A stretch of DNA of 20,623 nucleotides, from NCBI GenBank assembly GCA_035490315.1, contig DATHET010000040.1, positions 1 to 20,623 on the forward strand, written 5' to 3'. Each line of letters opens with the position of its first letter. Position 1 is the first letter of the stretch. The notes under the pieces were generated by a model. That model did not search any database and had not been told where the DNA came from. It saw only the letters and a program-made list of their open reading frames with translations. The translations under genes were made by a program, and so were the position numbers. Below are positions 14,755-20,623 of this stretch, piece by piece. Source of the stretch: JADJQU01 sp035490315. Its GTDB lineage: Bacteria > Planctomycetota > UBA1135 > GCA-002686595.

Positions 14755-15750
14755 TTACACCGCGGGGAATACCCTCCTTTCGAGCAGCCCCGGCACGCTC
14801 CAGGGCTGGCCCTGCACCTTCAGCACCATCGCCGGCGTCGCCTCCTCCCGATTGGTCCGGCCGCGCACGTAATTGCGGTAGCAGACCCAGATCGCGAGCT
14901 GGCCAGCTAGCCAGCGGCGCAACTTGGCCGCGGCCCAGGTCTCGCGCACCAGGCGCGAGACGTTGTCGCGCACTCGGGCCAGGGTGTGGTTGATCGGCCA
15001 CAGCGGATTGCTCACGTCGCGGCGGCGCTTCGAAGAGGTGCGCTCGTGTTTGCAGCGCTCACCGAAGAGTTCCACCAGCAGCTGGGCGTAGCTGTGCTTC
15101 TCGTCGGTGAGCACACGGATCGGGCGGTCCTTCGGACTGGTCGCATTCAATCGCTCGAAGGCCGCCTTGACCACTTCACGCGACTCGCTCTTGCGCTCGA
15201 CTTCGCCCTCGAGCAGAGGTGGTTTTGCAGCACCCGGACGCCGGCGCGCGGGAAGGGTTCCGACGCGAGTGTCGATCACGAAACCACTTACACGCTCGAT
15301 CAACACCGGCACGGTCACGGGTTTCTTGGTGCGGTGCTCCTCGTAGGTCTCGAGCTCGTCGAGCAGGAAGATCTCGCCCAGGCCGCCGCCAGCCGCGACT
15401 TCCGAGAGTCGCGCGGCATGGAAAGCTTCGCAGTGCTCGCTCAGCCGACGGAAGTGGCGCTCCTCCGTGCCGCGCGAGCAGGCGTGGTTGCGAGCGGACT
15501 GTCGGTGCGTGACCTTGGAAACACGATCGATGAAGAAGGGCGCGAGCAGGTCGGGCCGCTTGAGCCGGTAGTTGACGCGAAACGTCTGCTCGGAGAAGCC
15601 TCGCACGCAGGCCCCACACTGGAAGCGTTGGACGGTTTGCCCATCGCACTTGCGCTTGTACTGGCCGCGCAGGCAGTAGGTGAAGGAGCACGAGCGGGTA
15701 CGGGAGGGACAGCCTGCCCGAGGGCAGAACGGGGGCAGAAGAATCAACAT
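14755..15750 (-). CDS. Zinc-ribbon DDE transposase (IS1/IS1595-like)
   Basis: A 331-residue transposase. The N-terminus has a probable zinc ribbon (C9, C14, C45, C48 and neighbouring cysteines), then FSEQTFRVNYRLKRPDL and a helix-turn-helix-like segment (KVTHRQSARNHACSRGTEERHFRRL). The catalytic core shows D131 in LLDELET, D216 in LTDEKHS and probable E270 in RLVRETWAAAK, preceded by NPLWPINHTLARVRDNVSRL. I recall similar unclassified transposases in planctomycetes and acidobacteria. ATG at 15750 is the first ATG before the ribbon; the frame is also open further upstream, but into the terminal repeat and hyuB. It looks undamaged, so the element may be active. The IS1 versus IS1595 family assignment is tentative. 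Confidence 0.75.
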   Translation of the reverse strand: MLILLPPFCPRAGCPSRTRSCSFTYCLRGQYKRKCDGQTVQRFQCGACVRGFSEQTFRVNYRLKRPDLLAPFFIDRVSKVTHRQSARNHACSRGTEERHFRRLSEHCEAFHAARLSEVAAGGGLGEIFLLDELETYEEHRTKKPVTVPVLIERVSGFVIDTRVGTLPARRRPGAAKPPLLEGEVERKSESREVVKAAFERLNATSPKDRPIRVLTDEKHSYAQLLVELFGERCKHERTSSKRRRDVSNPLWPINHTLARVRDNVSRLVRETWAAAKLRRWLAGQLAIWVCYRNYVRGRTNREEATPAMVLKVQGQPWSVPGLLERRVFPAV

Positions 15751-15830
15751 GCGGAGCAGGTCCTCGAGGTCGGGTGACCAGGGAGGACCGCCGCAAGTGG
15801 GCGCTGGTGGCAGGGCTAGCGATTTTCCGC

Positions 15831-15860
15831 ACAGCGATGCGGGGCAGTATCTCGAGAAGG
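15831..15860. repeat. Terminal inverted repeat, transposase-5' side
   Basis: Inverted partner of 14722-14751. It lies about 80 bp upstream of the transposase start and 9 bp from the hyuB stop. Confidence 0.85.
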
Positions 15861-15869
15861 CGCAACTCC

Positions 15870-17444
15870 CTAGCTCAAGGGAGTCGACTCCCCGAAGCCT
15901 CCGCCTCCGGGCGTGAGAATCGAAATCGCATCGCCCGCCTCGAGCGAGAGCGTGGCTTGCGAGGGCAGGGCTTCGCGGCTGCCGTCCGCGCGCTGCACCG
16001 AGGCTCCGCCGACGGCGCCGCTCTTGCCTCCGGCAAGTCCGCCGGGGCCGCGCACCGATCGATCGGCGATCCAGCCGACGCGCGCGGGCGAGAGGAATCG
16101 CACGCGCTTCTGGATTCCGTCGCCGCCGCGCGACAGGCCGGCGCCTCCGCTCTCGCGGCGCACGCTCAAGGCCTCGACGCGCACCGGGAACTGTGTCTCG
16201 AGGGCTTCGATCGGCGTGTTGCGCGTGTTGGTCATGTGCGTGTGCACGGCGTGGGCACCGCTGCCCTCTGGTCCGCCGCCCGCGCCGCCGGCGATCGTCT
16301 CGTAGTAGGTGTAGCTGCCGCCGACTTTTCCGGAGCGCGGACCGCCGAACGAAAGGTTGCTCATCGTGCCCGAGCTCGAGGCGGGCACGCGCACGGGATC
16401 GAGCTGGGCCATCGCACCGAGCAGCACGTCGACGAGGCGCTGGCTGGTCTCGACATTGCCCGCCGCGACCGGAGCGGGATAGCGCGCGTCGACCACGCTG
16501 CCGGGGCGCGTCACCACGCGCGCGGGACGCAGCAGACCTTCGTTGGTCGGCGTTCCCGGCGGCAGGAGCAGACGCAGCACGTAGAAGACCGCGGAGAGAG
16601 CGACCGCGCGCGTGGTGTTGATCGGCGCCGCGGATTGTTCGTCGCATCCGCTCCAATCGAAGACCAGATCGCGAGCGCGGCGCGCGATCGTGACCGTGAT
16701 CTTCACGTTTCCCTGCGCGGTTTCCAGGACGTCCTCGCAGGCCACCGCGCGGCGCGGGAGCTTCTCGATCTCGGCGCGCGTCAAGCGTTCCGTCCAATCG
16801 AGCAGCTGCGCTCCCGCGCGACGCAAGCGCGCGAGTCCCTGCTCGCGAGCGAGACTGACGAGGCGTTCCGAGCCGATGCGGTTGGCGGAGAGTTGCGCGA
16901 AGAGATCGCCCTCGCGCTCGCGCGGCACGCGCATGTTCGCGAGCAGCAAATCGAAGACTTCGCGCTGCACCTCGCCATTGCGGACCAGGCGCGTCGGCGG
17001 GATGATCAAGCCTTCGCCGTGCACGTCGTAGGCTGGCGCCATCGAGCCGGGCCAGGCTCCGCCGATGTCGGCGTGGTGCGCGCGGTTGGCGCACAGGAAT
17101 TCCGGGCGTTTCGCGTGCGAGAGGAACACAGGCGTGACCAGCGTGACGTCGGGAAGGTGCGTGCCGCCGCGGTAGGGATCGTTGAGCACCACCACGTCGC
17201 CGCGCTCGAGCTCGAAGCGCTCGAGGGCCGCGCGCACGCACAGCGGGATCGATCCGAGGTGGATCGGGATGTGCGCGGCCTGGCTGAGCATGCGGCCCTC
17301 GCCGTCGAAGATCGCGCAGGAGAAGTCGCGCCGCTCCTGGATGTTCGGAGAGAAGGACGAGCGCATCAGCGACGCGCCCATTTCCTCGGCCGCCGAGGCG
17401 AAGAGATGGTGGAAGACCTCGAGCTGCAGCGAGTCCGCGGCCAT
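15870..17444 (-). CDS. Hydantoinase B / 5-oxoprolinase family subunit
   Basis: A 524-residue HyuB-family protein, the subunit that works with HyuA in ATP-dependent hydrolysis of hydantoins, 5-oxoproline or related cyclic amides (or in acetone-carboxylase-type enzymes). Characteristic segments are RRDFSCAIFDGEGRMLSQAAHIPIHLG (positions about 38-64), LNDPYRGGTHLPDVTLVTPVF, NRAHHADIGGAWPGSM, DWSGCDEQSAAPINTT, HMTNTRNTPIEALE and the C-terminal TPGGGGFG. It appears full length. No HyuA partner is in the window: the gene follows gspK by 9 bp and is followed by the insertion sequence. Substrate cannot be read from sequence. ATG at 17444 gives a start in line with family members. Confidence 0.9.
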   Translation of the reverse strand: MAADSLQLEVFHHLFASAAEEMGASLMRSSFSPNIQERRDFSCAIFDGEGRMLSQAAHIPIHLGSIPLCVRAALERFELERGDVVVLNDPYRGGTHLPDVTLVTPVFLSHAKRPEFLCANRAHHADIGGAWPGSMAPAYDVHGEGLIIPPTRLVRNGEVQREVFDLLLANMRVPREREGDLFAQLSANRIGSERLVSLAREQGLARLRRAGAQLLDWTERLTRAEIEKLPRRAVACEDVLETAQGNVKITVTIARRARDLVFDWSGCDEQSAAPINTTRAVALSAVFYVLRLLLPPGTPTNEGLLRPARVVTRPGSVVDARYPAPVAAGNVETSQRLVDVLLGAMAQLDPVRVPASSSGTMSNLSFGGPRSGKVGGSYTYYETIAGGAGGGPEGSGAHAVHTHMTNTRNTPIEALETQFPVRVEALSVRRESGGAGLSRGGDGIQKRVRFLSPARVGWIADRSVRGPGGLAGGKSGAVGGASVQRADGSREALPSQATLSLEAGDAISILTPGGGGFGESTPLS

Positions 17445-17453
17445 CGCGATCGC

Positions 17454-19055
17454 TCAGCGATCTTCGTCGGGGTAATCGAGGACGTCGAGCGGCATGTAGT
17501 CGAGCACTTCCCAGCGCACGATCGGCACGATGATCGTGCCGTCGTCGGAAGTCACGCGCCAGACCACGGCGCGCACGGTCACGGTCAGGGCGTTGCCGAG
17601 CTCGTCCTCGCGCTCGCCGGGCCGCGGCGGGCCCTGGGTCTCGAAGCGGCTCTGGTCGTTGGGGCTGACGATGCGCGCGGTCACGAAGATCGAGAAGACC
17701 TGGCTTTGCGTCGTCAACAGGCGCAGCAGCTCGGCCTTGCCGTCGCCGCTCAAGCGCTCCACGCCGGCGACCTGCTCGAGCTCGGCGAGGTTGTCGAAAA
17801 CCTGGCGCTGGATCACGACCTGCCCGTACTCGTCGTACACGGGATCGGCCTCCTCGGCCGCCGCGTCGTCTTCCTTCTTCTCCTCGAGGTTGCGGTACTC
17901 GATCACGCTGTCGAGCCAGCGCGAGGGAACTTCGCGATCGTCGACGAGGGCCTTGAGCACGCAGGGCGGAGCGGTGTTGACGTTGACCGAGATTCCCGCG
18001 GCGGTGGCGCCCGCGGCGCTGCCGCCTCCCGTCTGACCGGCTCCCGGCGTGCCGCCCGTGTTGCCGGCGCCCTGCTCACCGCCCGCGCCGTTGTTCCCAC
18101 CCGAGGCTCCGTTCGCGCCGTTCGCCCCGTTCTGTCCCGGGTTCGTCCCGTCGTTGTTCGCGGACGGCGTACCGCCCGAAGGGTTGGCACCGGGCGCTGC
18201 GCCGCCGGCGGGCAGCGGGCCCGCGGTCGTCGGCGCGATCATCGACTCGCCCGTGCGAAGTGCCGTGTAGACCGTCAGGAAAGCGCCGATCGAGTGCACC
18301 CACTTGCCGCGATCGTCGCGGTATTCGCGGAAGTGCTCGGGCTTGAAGGGCTCGATCGACGCGAACTCCTTGAGCGTCAGAGGCAAGCCCGTGTCGGGTT
18401 CCTCTTCGGTGTCGGAGAGCAGCTTCGTGCGCGGCGAGACCGAGTTCGAGCGCTTGCGCAGGTGATCGCGCATGCCCGAAGCCATGCGTTCCGCGTCGCC
18501 GGCGTCGATGTCCTCGGTCGTGCCCTGGCGGCAGGTGTCGAGGACTTTCACCACGCGCTGGTAGGCCTTCTCGGCTTGCTCCTCGTCCGGGCAGAGCATG
18601 CCGAGGATGTTGAGCTTCGAATCCTCGTCCTGGACCATCACGCGCAGCTCGACCTGGTTGATCTCGGTGCGCTGAGGCTTGCCCCAGGTGTCCTCGTGTG
18701 AATCGACCGGCTCGTCGGCGGCGCCCCCGGCGGCTCCGCCGGCAGCGCCCGCGGCTCCTCCCGCGGGAGGCGTGGTTGGAGGACCCGCTGCACCCGGCGC
18801 GGCCCCCGCCCCACCGGCGGAGTCCTCGGCATCGCTCCTGAGCTGGTCCATGACCTCGAGCATGCTCGACTCGATCGCGAGGTCCATGCGCTGCACGCCC
18901 AGCTCGTTGTTGGCCGACTTCTGCGCGGCCCCGGTCGACATCTGCAGCTGGGCGCAGATCGCGAGGACGACCATCAGGACCAGGAAGGCCATCAGCAGGG
19001 CGACGCCGCGGCGCGCCGGCGCTGCGCTCGAGAGCCTCGAATGGACGAGTTTCAT
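17454..19055 (-). CDS. gspK: Type II secretion-like minor pseudopilin GspK
   Basis: A 533-residue GspK-family minor pseudopilin that would cap a periplasmic pseudopilus. The N-terminus has a basic leader and prepilin site (ARRG17, then VALLMAFLVLMVVLAICAQL) without Glu5, as usual for GspK. Further family marks are VQDEDSKLNIL (141-151) and the helix-hairpin-helix-like SVNVNTAPPCVLKALVDD (about 356-373). Two low-complexity inserts enlarge it: Ala/Gly/Pro-rich at about 79-113 and a Gly/Asn/Ala-rich, collagen-like stretch at about 280-354. It follows the secretin gene by 87 bp and precedes hyuB by 9 bp. No Shine-Dalgarno precedes the ATG at 19055. Confidence 0.88.
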   Translation of the reverse strand: MKLVHSRLSSAAPARRGVALLMAFLVLMVVLAICAQLQMSTGAAQKSANNELGVQRMDLAIESSMLEVMDQLRSDAEDSAGGAGAAPGAAGPPTTPPAGGAAGAAGGAAGGAADEPVDSHEDTWGKPQRTEINQVELRVMVQDEDSKLNILGMLCPDEEQAEKAYQRVVKVLDTCRQGTTEDIDAGDAERMASGMRDHLRKRSNSVSPRTKLLSDTEEEPDTGLPLTLKEFASIEPFKPEHFREYRDDRGKWVHSIGAFLTVYTALRTGESMIAPTTAGPLPAGGAAPGANPSGGTPSANNDGTNPGQNGANGANGASGGNNGAGGEQGAGNTGGTPGAGQTGGGSAAGATAAGISVNVNTAPPCVLKALVDDREVPSRWLDSVIEYRNLEEKKEDDAAAEEADPVYDEYGQVVIQRQVFDNLAELEQVAGVERLSGDGKAELLRLLTTQSQVFSIFVTARIVSPNDQSRFETQGPPRPGEREDELGNALTVTVRAVVWRVTSDDGTIIVPIVRWEVLDYMPLDVLDYPDEDR

Positions 19056-19142
19056 GCAGGGGTGGACGCCCCGTCTGGGAACGTCTTCCGGGAGTCTAGT
19101 CGACCGGCCCCCCGCTGGTGAGGAATCCGCCTGGCCCGCGGC

Positions 19143-20591
19143 TCAGAACTCGCGGTGCACGTCGACGCCCTGCAGGATCCGCGGGCGGATGAAGAACAGG
19201 ACATTCGCCTGCTCCTTGCGCGTGAACTTGGAGCGGAAGAGGTACTGGAGGATCGGGATGTCGCCGAGCAGCGGGACCTTGCGGATCGACTCGACGTTGC
19301 GCTCGGTCACCAGGCCGCCGAGGATCACCGCCTGGCCGGGCTGCAGGTAGACGACGGTGCGCGCGCTGCGCTGGGACAGCCGGGGCGCGGAGATCTCGTC
19401 GCCGGCGCCGGTCACGAGCAGGATCTCGCGGCCGGACTGGGTCGAGGCCTCGATGTCGATGTTGAGCGCGACGGTCTTCGTACCGATCACGCGCGGCACG
19501 ACGTAGAGCTTCACGCCGACTTCCTGGAAGGCGATGGTCGAGGCGTAGCCGGCGACGCCGGCGGTGATGTTGCCCGGCAGCAGATAGGGAATCCGCTCGA
19601 TGTTCGAGATGTCCGCGCGGCCGCCTTCGCGCACTGCGATTTTCGGCCGCGAGATGATCGAGACGTTGTCGTTGGTGGCGATCGCTTCGATGATTGCGTT
19701 GAAAGCCGTGCCGTCCTGGACCGTGCCCAGGGTCAGCAGGGCCTCGCTGATGTCGACGCCGTTGGGGGTCGAGGAGTTGAAGCTCTTGACGAAGGTCCCG
19801 CTGCCGGGGAAATCGAACATCGGCTGGCCGATGATCGGCTTGACGCCGACGTCGAGCGTGTCGCTGAAGGTGATCTCGACGATCTTGGCTTCGATCTCGA
19901 TCTGCGGCACGCCGGCGGCGAAGAGGTTGATGAAGTCCTCGACTTCGTAGAGCAGCTCCTGACCGGTGGTGACCACGAGCCAGTCGGCCAATTGCAGCGG
20001 TTTGGCCTCCGCTTTCGGATCGCCAACGGGTGCGCGCAGGTCCTGGTACAGCTCGAGGTCCCAGCCCTCCATCAGGTCGAGCTTGACCACTTCCGGCGTC
20101 GAGGGGACTGCAGGCGCGCCCGCTGCAGGACCAACCCACATGGGGAAGTTGCCGTAGTCGGTAATCAGCGCTTTCATCTTCACGCCCGTCCCGACTCGCA
20201 GCGGGTAGGGCTTGGTGATGGTGCCGTCCGGGTTGACCTTGATGCGCTCGCCGAAGACGAGGTAGGGGTTCTCCGGCGGAGTGGTTGGGGCTAGCGCCGG
20301 CGGCGCGAGCTTGTGCGCGGGCGGCTTCAGATCGGTCGGCTCGATGGCTCCGGGTTCGGAACCCGGCTTGCCCGCGGCGCCATCCCCCATCCCCTCGTTC
20401 TCGAGCTTCTTGAAGGGGTCCTCGCCGACCATGCCCTCGGTCGGCTGGATCGTGCCCTTGGAAAGAAGTTCGCGGAACTCCTCCGCGGTCAGCTCGCGCT
20501 TGGGCCTCTCGGGGTCGACTTCCTTGGGGCCGACGCAGCCCCATGGCAGCAGGGTCAGGCCGAGGAGCAATCCTCTGAGGAGGTGGGACAA
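19143..20591 (-). CDS. Short secretin (GspD/PilQ family), probable outer-membrane lipoprotein; 5' end uncertain
   Basis: About 482 residues. An N-terminal hydrophobic segment ends in PWGC19, a possible but atypical lipobox. A Pro-rich region and a small domain of unknown type precede LLYEVEDFINLFAAGVPQIEIEAKIVEITFSDTLDVGV (about 215-252), the entry to the secretin domain, which ends with VILGGLVTERN, VPLLGDIPILQYLFRSKF and FFIRPRIL. It lacks the N0-N1-N2 repeats typical of long GspD proteins. It should form the outer-membrane gate of a type II or type IV pilus-like system together with the adjacent GspK. The start is uncertain: the first codon used is TTG at 20591, no Shine-Dalgarno is visible, and the frame stays open to the window edge, so the gene may begin further upstream. 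Confidence 0.85.
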   Translation of the reverse strand: MSHLLRGLLLGLTLLPWGCVGPKEVDPERPKRELTAEEFRELLSKGTIQPTEGMVGEDPFKKLENEGMGDGAAGKPGSEPGAIEPTDLKPPAHKLAPPALAPTTPPENPYLVFGERIKVNPDGTITKPYPLRVGTGVKMKALITDYGNFPMWVGPAAGAPAVPSTPEVVKLDLMEGWDLELYQDLRAPVGDPKAEAKPLQLADWLVVTTGQELLYEVEDFINLFAAGVPQIEIEAKIVEITFSDTLDVGVKPIIGQPMFDFPGSGTFVKSFNSSTPNGVDISEALLTLGTVQDGTAFNAIIEAIATNDNVSIISRPKIAVREGGRADISNIERIPYLLPGNITAGVAGYASTIAFQEVGVKLYVVPRVIGTKTVALNIDIEASTQSGREILLVTGAGDEISAPRLSQRSARTVVYLQPGQAVILGGLVTERNVESIRKVPLLGDIPILQYLFRSKFTRKEQANVLFFIRPRILQGVDVHREF

Positions 20592-20623
20592 GCTGAGGGG
20601 TGCCCTGGGGCTCGTGGGACAGA

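Larger units (their letters stand above)
14722..15860 (-). mobile_element. Insertion sequence, about 1139 bp, with 30-bp terminal inverted repeats
   Basis: Bases 14722-14751 match the reverse complement of 15831-15860 at 28 of 30 positions; the shared core is CGAGATACTGCCCCGCATCG. The repeats enclose one intact transposase gene whose stop lies 4 bp inside one repeat. No exact target duplication is visible immediately outside the repeats (flanks AGCGGCAAGC and CGCAACTCCC), so the tips may be a few bases off or the duplication decayed. The element lies between hyuB (its outer repeat starts 9 bp after the hyuB stop) and purA. Confidence 0.85.

Noticed and set aside
14755..17241. Apparent 828-codon fusion of a hyuB-region frame with the transposase
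   Set aside because: The upstream part is a shadow frame of hyuB that stays open by GC bias; the transposase similarity begins only at 15750.
17991..18218. Tandem repeat or CRISPR-like array
   Set aside because: The repetitive look comes from Gly/Ala/Asn codons in gspK, without regular repeat-spacer units.
15774..18701. Plus-strand frame of 975 codons across hyuB and gspK
   Set aside because: It crosses the insertion-sequence end and is antisense to two recognisable genes; the composition is not protein-like.

Overview
The window is a GC-rich stretch of a diderm bacterial chromosome. KdsA (Kdo synthesis, hence LPS), a secretin and a GspK-type pseudopilin imply an outer membrane. The mix of a membrane-anchored Ser/Thr kinase with a TPR-like tail, a PafA-type phosphatase, a short-form secretin, a zinc-ribbon DDE transposase and mostly Shine-Dalgarno-less starts suggests Planctomycetota or a relative. 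That placement is inference from gene content only; no rRNA or other marker is present.

Layout, left to right. Positions 1-2703 (+) hold the 3' end of kdsA, overlapped by ATGA with a transmembrane Ser/Thr kinase. Positions 2704-4407 (-) encode a secreted PafA-like alkaline phosphatase whose stop directly abuts the kinase stop. Positions 4524-5792 (+) encode an exported DUF4097-type beta-repeat protein. A GAF/sigma-54 activator (5794-7497, -) and a small IscU/NifU-like protein (7515-7901, -) follow. Positions 7902-8518 have no credible gene but contain several exact inverted repeats, including a 14-bp terminator-like hairpin. A FliA/WhiG-type sigma factor lies at 8519-9475 (-).

Positions 9599-14621 (-) carry a housekeeping run transcribed right to left: purA, uppS, cdsA, phoH-like, ybeY. 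These cover purine synthesis, the lipid carrier for peptidoglycan and O-antigen, phospholipid precursor synthesis and RNA processing. A complete insertion sequence of about 1.14 kb (14722-15860), with 30-bp terminal inverted repeats and an intact transposase, separates purA from the next run. That run (15870-20591, -) is a secretin, GspK and a hydantoinase B/oxoprolinase subunit, again right to left, with the secretin start at or beyond the window edge.

Genes are tightly packed. Two tail-to-tail pairs are separated by 0 and 1 bp, and several same-strand neighbours overlap or are within 10 bp. The points most worth checking are the structured gene-free region at 7902-8518, the new IS with its insertion site, the regular 37-residue alternating repeat in the DUF4097 protein, the IscU-like protein lacking one expected ligand cysteine, and the lone HyuB behind two secretion genes.
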